Part shown: piece after piece, positions 45,607 through 57,917 of the stretch
How the letters are laid out: each line of letters opens with the position of its first letter
Numbering within the stretch: the stretch's first letter is position 1
NCBI GenBank assembly: GCA_026168455.1
Contig: CM047431.1
Location: forward strand, 18,451,547-18,515,546
Source of the DNA: Theocolax elegans
Taxonomy: Eukaryota; Arthropoda; Insecta; Hymenoptera; Cerocephalidae
Direction of reading: 5' to 3'
Length of the DNA: 64,000 nucleotides
Notes under the pieces: generated by a model
Told to the model about the DNA's origin: nothing
What the model saw: the letters and a program-made list of their open reading frames with translations, nothing else
Database searches by the model: none
Translations under genes and position numbers: made by a program

Positions 45607-48600
45607 GTCAGCTGTAACCCTAGGCGGCCGGCTCGCGCGTCGAGTCGTCGAGTTAGCCGGCCGCGTAGGCTATATTCGACGGTGTGTAAGGCTAGAAATC
45701 GTTTTACCGGGGGATTAACTCGATTTATATATCTCTCGTTTGACTGAACAAAGTAGCAATGAGGTTTTCTATATTGATAAATTATAAACATTATTTATAT
45801 TTATTATTTACTGATAAATATTTTAAAAACTTTATAAACCAACCACAAAAAATAAAAATTAAATCCTCTTTAAAATGCCAAAAATATTAATATTGTTTAT
45901 TTAATAAAAATAAAATAAAAAAAGGATATTATTTAAACAAAACCAAACATTTATAAACTTTAAATGAACTCGTTCAATGACAAACAATAATCAATAACGT
46001 TTAAAAAAGCGAAAAATTGTCAGCTGGAGGCCTAGGAGGCCGGCTCGCGCGTCGAGTCGTCGAGTTAGCCGGCCGCGTAGGCTATATTCGACAGTGTGTA
46101 AGGCTAGAAATCGTTTTACCGGGGGATTAACTCGATTTATATATCAGTCGATTGACTGAACAAAGTAGCAATGAGTTTTTCTATATTGATAAATTATAAA
46201 CATTATTTATATTTATTGTTTACTGATAAATATTTTAAAAACTTTATAAACCAACCACAAAAAATAAAAATTAAATCCTCTTTTAAATGCCAAAAATATT
46301 ATTATTGTTTATTTAATAAAAATAAAATAAAAAGAGGATATTATTTAAACAAAACCAAACATTTATAAACTTTAAATGAACTCGTTGAATGACAAACAAT
46401 AATCAATAACGTTTAAAAAAGCGAAAAATTGTCAGCTGGAGGCCTAGGAGGCCGGCTCGCGCGTCGAGTCGTCGAGTTAGCCGGCCGCGTAGGCTATATT
46501 CGACAGTGTGTTAGGCTAGAAATCGTTTTACCGGGGGATTAACTCGATTTATATATCTGTCGATTGACTGAACAAAGTAGCAATGAGTTTTTCTATATTG
46601 ATAAATTATAAACATTATTTATATTTATTGTTTACTGATAAATATTTTAAAAACTTTATAAACCAACCACAAAAAATAAAAATTAAATCCTCTTTTAAAT
46701 GCCAAAAATATTATTATTGTTTATTTAATAAAAATAAAATAAAAAGAGGATATTATTTAAACAAAACCAAACATTTATAAACATTAAATGAACTCGTTCA
46801 ATGACAAACAATAATCAAGCACGTTTAAAAAAGCGAAAAATTGTCAGCTGGAGGCCTAGGAGGCCGGCTCGCGCGTCGAGTCGTCGAGTTAGCCGGCCGC
46901 GTAGGCTATATTCGACAGTGTGTTAGGTTAGAAATCGTTTTACCGGGGGATTAACTCGATTTATATATCTGTCGATTGACTGAACAAAGTAGCAATGAGT
47001 TTTTCTATATTGATAAATTATAAACATTATTTATATTTATTGTTTACTGATAAATATTTTAAAAACTTTATAAACCAACCACAAAAAATAAAAATTAAAT
47101 CCTCTTTTAAATGCCAAAAATATTATTATTGTTTATTTAATAAAAATAAAATAAAAAGAGGATATTATTTAAACAAAACCAAACATTTATAAACTTTAAA
47201 TGAACTCGTTGAATGACAAACAATAATCAATAACGTTTAAAAAAGCGAAAAATTGTCAGCTGGAGGCCTAGGAGGCCGGCTCGCGCGTCGAGTCGTCGAG
47301 TTAGCCGGCCGCGTAGGCTATATTCGACAGTGTGTAAGGCTAGAAATCGTTTTAACCGGGGGATTAACTCGATTTATATATCAGTCGATTGACTGAACAA
47401 AGTAGCAATGAGTTTTTCTATATTGATAAATTATAAACATTATTTATATTTATTGTTTACTGATAAATATTTTAAAAACTTTATAAACCAACCACAAAAA
47501 ATAAAAATTAAATCCTCTTTTAAATGCCAAAAATATTATTATTGTTTATTTAATAAAAATAAAATAAAAAGAGGATATTATTTAAACAAAACCAAACATT
47601 TATAAACATTAAATGAACTCGTTGAATGACAAACAATAATCAATAACGTTTAAAAAAGCGAAAAATTGTCAGCTGGAGGCCTAGGAGGCCGGCTCGCGCG
47701 TCGAGTCGTCGAGTTAGCCGGCCGCGTAGGCTATATTCGACAGTGTGTTAGGCTAGAAATCGTTTTACCGGGGGATTAACTCGATTTATATATCTGTCGA
47801 TTGACTGAACAAAGTAGCAATGAGTTTTTCTATATTGATAAATTATAAACATTATTTATATTTATTGTTTACTGATAAATATTTTAAAAACTTTATAAAC
47901 CAACCACAAAAAATAAAAATTAAATCCTCTTTTAAATGCCAAAAATATTATTATTGTTTATTTAATAAAAATAAAATAAAAAGAGGATATTATTTAAACA
48001 AAACCAAACATTTATAAACTTTAAATGAACTCGTTGAATGACAAACAATAATCAATAACGTTTAAAAAAGCGAAAAATTGTCAGCTGGAGGCCTAGGAGG
48101 CCGGCTCGCGCGTCGAGTCGTCGAGTTAGCCGGCCGCGTAGGCTATATTCGACAGTGTGTTAGGTTAGAAATCGTTTTACCGGGGGATTAACTCGATTTA
48201 TATATCTGTCGATTGACTGAACAAAGTAGCAATGAGTTTTTCTATATTGATAAATTATAAACATTATTTATATTTATTGTTTACTGATAAATATTTTAAA
48301 AACTTTATAAACCAACCACAAAAAATAAAAATTAAATCCTCTTTTAAATGCCATAAATATTATTATTGTTTATTTAATAAAAATAAAATAAAATGGGATA
48401 TTATTTAAACAAAACCAAACATTTATAAACTTTAAATGAACTCGTTCAATGACAAACAATAATCAATAACGTTTAAAAAAAGCGAAAAATTGTCAGCTGG
48501 AGGCCTAGGAGGCCGGCTCGCGCGTCGAGTCGTCGAGTTAGCCGGCCGCGTAGGCTATATTCGACGGTGTGTAAGGCTAGAAATCGTTTTACCGGGGGAT

Positions 48601-51600
48601 TAACTCGATTTATATATCTCTCGTTTGACTGAACAAAGTAGCAATGAGGTTTTCTATATTGATAAATTATAAACATTATTTATATTTATTATTTACTGAT
48701 AATATTTTAAAAACTTTATAAACCAACCACAAAAAATAAAAATTAAATCCTCTTTAAAGTGCCAAAAATATTAATATTGTTTATTTAATAAAAATAATAA
48801 TAAAACAAGGATATTATTTAATACAAAACCAAACATTTATAAACTTTAAATGAACTCGTTAAATGACAAACAATAATCAAGCACGTTTAAAAAAGCGAAC
48901 AATTGTCAGCTGGAGGCCTAGGAGGCCGGCTCGCGCGTCGAGTCGTCGAGTTAGCCGGCCGCGTAGGCTATATTCGACAGTGTGTTAGGTTAGAAATCGT
49001 TTTACCGGGGGATTAACTCGATTTATATATCTGTCGATTGACTGAACAAAGTAGCAATGAGTTTTTCTATATTGATAAATTATAAACATTATTTATATTT
49101 ATTGTTTACTGATAAATATTTTAAAAACTTTATAATTCAACCACAAAAAATAAAAATTAAATCCTCTTTTAAATGCCAAAAATATTATTATTGTTTATTT
49201 AATAAAAATAAAATAAAAAGAGGATATTATTTAAACAAAACCAAACATTTATAAACTTTAAATGAACTCGTTGAATGACAAACAATAATCAATAACGTTT
49301 AAAAAAGCGAAAAATTGTCAGCTGGAGGCCTAGGAGGCCGGCTCGCGCGTCGAGTCGTCGAGTTAGCCGGCCGCGTAGGCTATATTCGACAGTGTGTTAG
49401 GTTAGAAATCGTTTTACCGGGGGATTAACTCGATTTATATATCTGTCGATTGACTGAACAAAGTAGCAATGAGTTTTTCTATATTGATAAATTATAAACA
49501 TTATTTATATTTATTGTTTACTGATAAATATTTTAAAAACTTTATAAACCAACCACAAAAAATAAAAATTAAATCCTCTTTAAATGCCAAAAATATTATT
49601 ATTGTTTATTTAATAAAAATAAAATAAAAAGAGGATATTATTTAAACAAAACCAAACATTTATAAACTTTAAATGAACTCGTTCAATGACAAACAATAAT
49701 CAAGCACGTTTAAAAAAGCGAAAAATTGTCAGCTGGAGGCCTAGGAGGCCGGCTCGCGCGTCGAGTCGTCGAGTTAGCCGGCCGCGTAGGCTATATTCGA
49801 CAGTGTGTTAGGCTAGAAATCGTTTTACCGGGGGATTAACTCGATTTATATATCTGTCGATTGACTGAACAAAGTAGCAATGAGTTTTTCTATATTGATA
49901 AATTATAAACATTATTTATATTTATTGTTTACTGATAAATATTTTAAAAACTTTATAAACCAACCACAAAAAATAAAAATTAAATCCTCTTTTAAATGCC
50001 AAAAATATTATTATTGTTTATTTAATAAAAATAAAATAAAAGAGGATATTATTTAAACAAAACCAAACATTTATAAACTTTAAATGAACTCGTTGAATGA
50101 CAAACAATAATCAATAACGTTTAAAAAAGCGAAAAATTGTCAGCTGGAGGCCTAGGAGGCCGGCTCGCGCGTCGAGTCGTCGAGTTAGCCGGCCGCGTAG
50201 GCTATATTCGACAGTGTGTAAGGCTAGAAATCGTTTTACCGGGGGATTAACTCGATTTATATATCAGTCGATTGACTGAACAAAGTAGCAATGAGTTTTT
50301 CTATATTGATAAATTATAAACATTATTTATATTTATTGTTTACTGATAAATATTTTAAAAACTTTATAAACCAACCACAAAAAATAAAAATTAAATCCTC
50401 TTTTAAATGCCAAAAATATTATTATTGTTTATTTAATAAAAATAAAATAAAAGAGGATATTATTTAAACAAAACCAAACATTTATAAACTTTAAATGAAC
50501 TCGTTGAATGACAAACAATAATCAATAACGTTTAAAAAAGCGAAAAATTGTCAGCTGGAGGCCTAGGAGGCCGGCTCGCGCGTCGAGTCGTCGAGTTAGC
50601 CGGCCGCGTAGGCTATATTCGACAGTGTGTTAGGCTAGAAATCGTTTTACCGGGGGATTAACTCGATTTATATATCTGTCGATTGACTGAACAAAGTAGC
50701 AATGAGTTTTTCTATATTGATAAATTATAAACATTATTTATATTTATTGTTTACTGATAAATATTTTAAAAACTTTATAAACCAACCACAAAAAATAAAA
50801 ATTAAATCCTCTTTTAAATGCCAAAAATATTATTATTGTTTATTTAATAAAAATAAAATAAAAAGAGGATATTATTTAAACAAAACCAAACATTTATAAA
50901 CTTTAAATGAACTCGTTGAATGACAAACAATAATCAATAACGTTTAAAAAAGCGAAAAATTGTCAGCTGGAGGCCTAGGAGGCCGGCTCGCGCGTCGAGT
51001 CGTCGAGTTAGCCGGCCGCGTAGGCTATATTCGACAGTGTGTTAGGTTAGAAATCGTTTTACCGGGGGATTAACTCGATTTATATATCTGTCGATTGACT
51101 GAACAAAGTAGCAATGAGTTTTTCTATATTGATAAATTATAAACATTATTTATATTTATTGTTTACTGATAAATATTTTAAAAACTTTATAAACCAACCA
51201 CAAAAAATAAAAATTAAATCCTCTTTTAAATGCCATAAATATTATTATTGTTTATTTAATAAAAATAAAATAAAATGGGGATATTATTTAAACAAAACCA
51301 AACATTTATAAACTTTAAATGAACTCGTTCAATGACAAACAATAATCAATAACGTTTAAAAAAGCGAAAAATTGTCAGCTGGAGGCCTAGGAGGCCGGCT
51401 CGCGCGTCGAGTCGTCGAGTTAGCCGGCCGCGTAGGCTATATTCGACGGTGTGTAAGGCTAGAAATCGTTTTACCGGGGGATTAACTCGATTTATATATC
51501 TCTCGTTTGACTGAACAAAGTAGCAATGAGGTTTTCTATATTGATAAATTACAAACATTATTTATATTTATTATTTACTGATGAATATTTTAAAAACTTT

Positions 51601-53140
51601 AGAAACGAACACAAAAAATAAAAATTAAATCCTCTTTAAAGTGCCAAAAATATTAATATTGTTTATTTAATAAAAATAATAATAAAACAAGGATATTGTT
51701 TATACAAAACCACACATTTATAAACTTTAAATGTACTCGTTAAATGACAAACAATAATCAAGCACGTTTAAAAAAGCGAACAATTGTCAGCTGGAGGCCT
51801 AGGCGGCCGGCTCGCGCGTCGAGTCGTCGAGTTAGCCGGCCGCGTAGGCTATATTCGACAGTGTGTTAGGTTAGAAATCGTTTTACCGGGGGATTAACTC
51901 GATTTATATATCTGTCGATTGACTGAACAAAGTAGCAATGAGTTTTTCTATATTGATAAATTATAAACATTATTTATATTTATTATTTACTGATAAATAT
52001 TTTAAAAACTTTATAATTCAACCACAAAAAATAAAAATTAAATCCTCTTTAAAATGCCAAAAATATTATTATTGTTTATTTAATAAAAATAAAATAAAAA
52101 GAGGATATTATTTAAACAAAACCAAACATTTATAAACTTTAAATGAACTCGTTGAATGACAAACAATAATCAATAACGTTTAAAAAAGCGAAAAATTGTC
52201 AGCTGGAGGCCTAGGAGGCCGGCTCGCGCGTCGAGTCGTCGAGTTAGCCGGCCGCGTAGGCTATATTCGACAGTGTGTTAGGTTAGAAATCGTTTTACCG
52301 GGGGATTAACTCGATTTATATATCTGTCGATTGACTGAACAAAGTAGCAATGAGTTTTTCTATATTGATAAATTATAAACATTATTTATATTTATTGTTT
52401 ACTGATAAATATTTTAAAAACTTTATAATTCAACCACAAAAAATAAAAATTAAATCCTCTTTAAAATGCCAAAAATATTAGTATTGTTTATTTAATAAAA
52501 ATAAAATAAAATGTGGATATTATTTAAACAAAACCAAACATTTATAAACTTTAAATGAACTCGTTCAATGACAAACAATAATCAAGCACGTTTAAAAAAG
52601 CGAAAAATTGTCGGCTGGAGGCCTAGGAGGCCGGCTCGCGCGTCGAGTCGTCGAGTTAGCCGGCCGCGTAGGCTATATTCGACAGTGTGTTAGGCTAGAA
52701 ATCGTTTTACCGGGGGATTAACTCGATTTATATATCTGTCGATTGACTGAACAAAGTAGCAATGAGTTTTTCTATATTGATAAATTATAAACATTATTTA
52801 TATTTATTATTTACTGATAAATATTTTAAAAACATTATAAACCAACCACAAAAAAAAAATTAAATCCTCTTTAAAATGCCAAAAATATTATTATTGTTTA
52901 TTTAATAAAAATAAAATAAAATGTGGATATTATTTAAACAAAACCAAACATTTATAAACTTTAAATGAACTCGTTCAATGACAAACAATAATCAAGCACG
53001 TTTAAAAAAGCGAAAAATTGTCAGCTGGAGGCCTAGGAGGCCGGCTCGCGCGTCGAGTCGTCGAGTTAGCCGGCCGCGTAGGCTATATTCGACGGTGTGT
53101 AAGGTTAGAAATCATTTTTCGGGGGGGAGTAGCTCGATTT
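45607..53140 (+). repeat. 412-bp satellite array, 19 units with 7-unit higher-order period
   Basis: Units start with GTCAGCTGGAGGCCTAGG at about 45607, 46018, 46432, 46844, 47257 and so on to 53022, spacing 410-414 bp. Each unit has a GC-rich ~95-bp block containing the dyad GGCCGGCT / AGCCGGCC flanked by GCCTA / TAGGC, and an AT-rich ~310-bp block with the dyad ATCCTCTTTT / AAAAAGAGGAT. Variant units recur every seventh position: CTCTCGTTTGACTG and GAGGTTTTC occur in the units at 45607, 48492 and 51374; TTATAATTCAACC and GCGAACAATTG in those at 48905 and 51786; CCATAAATATT in those at 48080 and 50965. This is a higher-order repeat of about 2884 bp, present 2.7 times. A 65-codon frame is open in nine of the units but broken in the others. 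Confidence 0.93.
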
Positions 53141-53800
53141 AAAATAGGTATCTGTCGATTGACTGAACAAAGTAGCAATGGGTTTTTCTATAAATTGACA
53201 AATTATAAAAATCATTTATATTTATTATTTACTGATAAATATTATTTATTCATAATAATATTATTTATTCATAAAATGAAAATAAGCAAAAATATTTATA
53301 TTGTTTATTTAAGAAAAAAAAAATTAATTATATTTGGTTATCTTATTAATACAAAACCAGATATATATATAGATTAAATATATATTGTTAAAATGAAGAA
53401 GAAAATATATAATAAATATATATTTGTTAAAATGAAGAAGAAAATGAATAATCAAAAGCCGTTACAATGAGTGAAAAATTACAAATAATATTTATATTGT
53501 TTATTTAAAGAAAGTAATAATTATACCTGGTTATTATTTGTACATAACTACACATCTATATACTTTAGATATATTCGTAAAATGACAAACAAAAATCAAG
53601 GCCGTTTAAAGGAGTGAAAAATATTCAGTCGGAGGCCTAGGCGGCCGGCTCACGCGTCGAGTCATCGAGTTAGCCGTCCGCGTAGCCTATATTCGTCGTT
53701 ATGTGAGGTTGAATATCGCATAATTTAAAAAACGTCTCGTATTATTTAAATTACTTGATAATAATAGTTTTTAATTAATTGTGATATTTATGTAGTAGAT
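53141..53800 (+). repeat. Degenerate edge of the 412-bp array
   Basis: After 53140 the AT-rich part diverges and carries short duplications (AAAATGAAGAAGAAAAT twice near 53390-53445). A last, diverged GC block (GGAGGCCTAGGCGGCCGGCT) lies at 53629-53700, about 190 bp farther from its neighbour than the normal period. Array edges commonly decay like this. Confidence 0.75.
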
Positions 53801-54190
53801 TGCTATGCATTAACAGATGCTATACAAATTAGTAAAAATTAATAAGAAATCACGGCCTTTCATCAAGTCGCGAGTGTCGATAGAACGGGTTGCGTCGGTC
53901 TCCCGTTCGACTAGAGTCCGTGCGCGCATGCGCAGTTGTGCTTCCCGCGTCGATACTAGTGAGGTTCACGTCGCTCGGGACCGTTTCAGCTAGATAACAA
54001 AACGGCTTGTAAACATTGTTGTGTTTTTTCGTGAGCATTGTGGTATATGGTGAAAATTTCGAAATACTGGATGATGATTTTTCTGACTACATCAATGTTG
54101 CCGAGTTCATACAATTATTCTTGTATAAGATAAATACCCAGCGAGCCAGTGTTTGATGGCGTCCGACTTAAAGGTTATGTTTGATACCCA
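53801..54190. other. GC-richer segment with second GCGCATGCGC palindrome
   Basis: GCGCATGCGC at 53924-53933, mirroring that on the other side of the array at 45501. A minus-strand frame (53850-54038, 62 codons) has no recognisable domain. Confidence 0.4.
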
Positions 54191-55045
54191 AGGAACTGCA
54201 AACAAATCATGTGTGATGGATGTCGGGCTATCTTGTAGGTGAGAAATTAACTGATTGACCGTATTTAAGAGAGTTGTGTTTAGAGGTTAGGTTGCTGTTT
54301 TTCTCTTCAATTATTGCATTGATCATCTTTTATTTATATAAAAAAACTTTTTAAGTACTACCAGGTTGGCGTCAAAGTGCATTTGTACATCCCTGTCAGT
54401 AGTCGGATCCGGATTGAAATTCTCGAACTAACAGTAGACCTATGATGTCATTGTATCCTCTACCTAATGCTGAATACAATTGCCAATTGGACCTCGAACA
54501 GCTGTCTATAATAGCAATGGAATCTCCATCTAACTGCTGGTTACAGTAGCCATAGGATCTCTACCTGTGAGTTGGTTACTGTCCATATTTACGTCCACTA
54601 ATCATCTAACAAACCCAAGTACTTCAATTAATGCAACGGCTTTTGTCTATATTAGTAATTAAGCAGTCCATATACGAGAAATTTCAGGTACTCCTTGCAT
54701 GCACGTAATAAAGGTTATGTTTGATTGCATACATATTATTGTCTTTAGAAATAATACCCAACGCCAAACCATTATGCAGATCTTATTCTCTACCTAAAGA
54801 AGTACAGTCAAATTATGTGTGAAGGATGTAGGACTATCTTGTGAGTGAAAAATTAACCGATTGACCGTAATTATGAGAGTTGCGTTTGTAGATTAGGTTA
54901 CTGTTCTTACTCTTCAATTATTGCATCGGTTTCCTTTTATATATGTGAATGATTAGTTCATGTAAAAAAACTTTTTAGGTACTTCCAGGTTAATGTCTAA
55001 GTGCATTTGTACATCCCTGTCAATGGTCGGATTAGGATTGAAGTT
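54191..55045 (+). repeat. Diverged direct duplication, ~600-bp spacing
   Basis: 54200-54425 and 54800-55045 share TGTGTGAWGGATGT, TTAACYGATTGACCGTA, CTCTTCAATTATTGCAT and AAGTGCATTTGTACATCCCT, about 80 percent alike by eye. No coding frame is conserved between the copies. Confidence 0.7.
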
Positions 55046-55970
55046 TAGTACAACATTCATAGAATCTTCCACTAAATGCAGACTGCGATGACAATGGATC
55101 CTTTATTTATCTGCTGTCTACTAGTCAACTAGTCCTGCACCTAACTACTGTTTGCGATGCCCATGTCAACACCAGCTAGCGCTTAGCTACGATGCCAACA
55201 TAAATTTTTATTAAGTAGATTTGGGTAAAATAAGGTAATTCATAGAATGATTGCATTGAACAGCATATCAGATGCAGAAAACGAATGCATAAAAAGTGTA
55301 ATAATACAGTCAAAAACCCCTGGTAGAAATTTGAGCATACGTTTGACATAATGTCTGTCAATTTTATGATCAGTGGTCAGAAAATAGAGTAGTTTCTGGT
55401 GTAAAACCCCGCTTACACCCGACGGAATTTCACCATAAGTTTACCGTACGCGTATAATGAATGATTTTGAGGTTAGACATATAATCATATGAATATAAAT
55501 AATAAATGAATATAAATAAGTTATACTTAGTTTTGTCTGATTAATTGTTCAACTAAATAAGAAAAAATGTTATTCTTTTTAAAAATATCGTTTCACATTT
55601 ATTTTACAATGAAAGATTAAATACTATAAATTAGTGCATATCTTACATTTACTTCCAAATACATTGTTTGTAACTAAATAAACAAATTATGAAGGTATTT
55701 AAGTATATATGAAACATATATGGATGTAGTAATTAAATCTTAATTGATCTAAATAAGCACTTTTTTCAATTAAAAAAACAACTTTAACAAATAAATTTTT
55801 TTTAATATTTACAGTTTGTTAAAAAAATAGATGAAATAAACCATTTTGAAAAATTGTAGAAATAAAGTGTCACAATTGAAAAAAATTTTTTTTCAGAAAT
55901 CCTGTTCTTGTGTACGAATACCAGAATAAATCATTTGAGCTTTATCGAATAAATTTTAAGTGTATGCTCA
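55046..55970. other. AT-rich spacer
   Basis: One isolated GCAGAAAACGAATGCAT (55272) resembles the monomer of the array at 56.4-57.7 kb. Nothing else seen. Confidence 0.5.
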
Positions 55971-56205
55971 TGTTCAAAGTACAGTTTCCCTAAAAATGAA
56001 ATTTTTGCCTGCGAACAACAGTAAAAGTGATTTAAGCTTCATCGATGAATAGCATATAAGCAGTAATGAATTGATATTTATGCATACGAACACTAATATA
56101 AGAGATTTGAGCTTCATCGCTGAATAACTGCATATGGTAATGAACTGATATTTTTGCATACGAACTCTAATATAAGAGATTTGAAGATTATCAGCAAATA
56201 GTTTC
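55971..56205 (+). repeat. Short tandem repeat, ~85 bp, three copies
   Basis: Units with GAGATTTGAGCTTCATCG, TAATGAAYTGATATTTWTGC and ATACGAACWCTAATATAA; the outer two copies are partial. Confidence 0.7.
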
Positions 56206-56439
56206 CTTGTTAGTTTAAATAGTTTAATTTTTATTGCTGTAATCGCGTAGAAAGTCAAAAATTCTAAAATTTAGTTTAATGACAAAATATTAACCTATGG
56301 TCAAACTCTGGTCGAATCTTTTGACCACCCTGAAATGGTTAATAGATGACGAGCCGACCATAACTGATGCTTTATTTTCTACCAGGGACGTTTTACTAAA
56401 AAAAAATATATAGCAATAGTTGTTAAATTGATTATTGTA

Positions 56440-57735
56440 ATAATTTTGGTTTCAAAATTCCTGCATCGACTGCGTATCAAAATGCAGAAAACGATTGCAT
56501 GGAAAAAGTATAGCAATAGTTGTCAAAATGATTATTGTATAATTTTATGGTAACAATTCGTGCATCGTCTGCCTAACAAAATGCAGAAAACGATCGCATA
56601 GAATTATGTATAGCAATAGTTGTATAATTGATTATTGTAATAATTTTTGGTTTCAAAATTCCTGCATTGTCTGCGTATCAAAATGCAGAAAACGATTGCA
56701 TGGAAAATGTGTAACAATAGTTGTCAAAATGATCATTGTATAATTTTATGGTAACAATTCGTGCATCGTCTGCCTAACAAAATGCAGAAAACGATCGCAT
56801 AGAATTATGTATAGCAATAGTTGTATAATTGATTATTGTAATAATTTTTGGTTTCAAAATTCCTGCATCGTCTGCGGATAAAAATGCAGAAAACGATTGC
56901 ATGGAAAATGTATAACAGTAGTTGTCAAAATGATCATTGTATAATTTTATGGTAACAATTCGTGCATCGTCTGCCTAACTAAATGCAGAAAACGATCGCA
57001 TAGAATTATGTGTAGCAATAGTTGTTAAATTGATTATTGTAATAATTTTGGTTGAACATTCCTGCATCGTCTGCGTATCAAAATGCAGAAAACGATTGCA
57101 TGGAAAAATATATATCAGTAGTTGTCAAAATGATCAATGTATAATTTTATGGTAACAATTCGTGCATCGTCTGCCTAACTAAATGCAGAAAACGATCGCA
57201 TAGAATTATGTGTAGCAATAGTTGTTAATTGATTGTTGTAATAATTTTGGTTTCAAAATTCCTGCATCGTCTGCGTATCAAAATGCAGAAAAACGATTGG
57301 TAATAATTTTGGTTTCAAAATTCCTGCATCGTCTGCGTATCAAAATGCAGAAAACGATTGCATGGAAAAAGTATAGCAATAGTTGTCAAAATGATTATTG
57401 TATAATTTTATGGTACCAATTCGTGCATCGTCTGCCTAACAAAATGCAGAAAATGATCGCATAGAATTAATGTATAGTAATATTTGTATAATTGATTATT
57501 GTAATAATTTTTGGTTTCAAAATTCCTGCATTGTCTGCGTATCAAAATGCAGAAAACGATTGCACGGAAAATGTAGTAATAAATGTAGTAATTAAGTTGT
57601 ATAATTCCTGCATCGTCTGTATATCAAAATGCAGAAAACGATTGCATGGAAAGTGGATAACAATTGTTGTCAAAAAGTTTATTGTAAAAATTGTGATTAA
57701 AATATTCCTGCATCGTCTGTATTAATTATGTTAAA
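56440..57735 (+). repeat. ~200-bp dimeric satellite with hairpin in each half
   Basis: About six and a half dimers; GATTGCATGG landmarks at 56494, 56694, 56895, 57094 (spacing ~200). Each dimer has two ~100-bp halves, one with GATTGCATGG and one with GATCGCATAG. Each half carries the dyad TGCATCGTCTGC / GCAGAAAACGATTGCA. An internal short duplication occurs at 57240-57360. Right end decays near 57735. Confidence 0.88.
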
Positions 57736-57785
57736 TAATGCAATCTACAAAGGTTATTTATGAATGAATATGATAGCTGGAATGT

Positions 57786-57870
57786 ACTATTGGCGCCATC
57801 TACTGTGAGGTTATAAATTAATATAATTTTTCAACGGATGATGGCGCTACTAGTACATTACAGCTTACTA
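57786..57870. repeat. Inverted repeat next to the right TTAA terminus
   Basis: ATGTACTATTGGCGCCATC pairs with GATGGCGCTACTAGTACAT around a ~35-nt AT-rich loop. Confidence 0.65.
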
Positions 57871-57917
57871 AATTACCGACGCTTCGTCGATAGTTTTTCA
57901 CTATGGCACCCCCTTAA

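Larger units (their letters stand above)
44780..57917. mobile_element. Candidate 13.1-kb TTAA element carrying satellite arrays
   Basis: Left end TTAAGGGGGTGCCATA (44780-44795); right end is the exact inverse, TATGGCACCCCCTTAA (57902-57917). This is a 12-bp terminal inverted repeat plus TTAA on each side. Beyond 12 bp the two ends differ. Inside are a small foldback, a (CT)n tract, the 412-bp array, diverged duplications and the ~200-bp array; no transposase is visible. A single element is an inference: two separate elements of the same family in opposite orientation would look the same. Confidence 0.4.

Noticed and set aside
46171..52135. A 65-codon frame (MSFSILINYKHYLYLLF start) present nine times
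   Set aside because: It lies in the AT-rich part of the 412-bp unit, is broken by single-base indels in other units and is Lys/Tyr/Asn-rich by composition; identity reflects satellite homogenisation.
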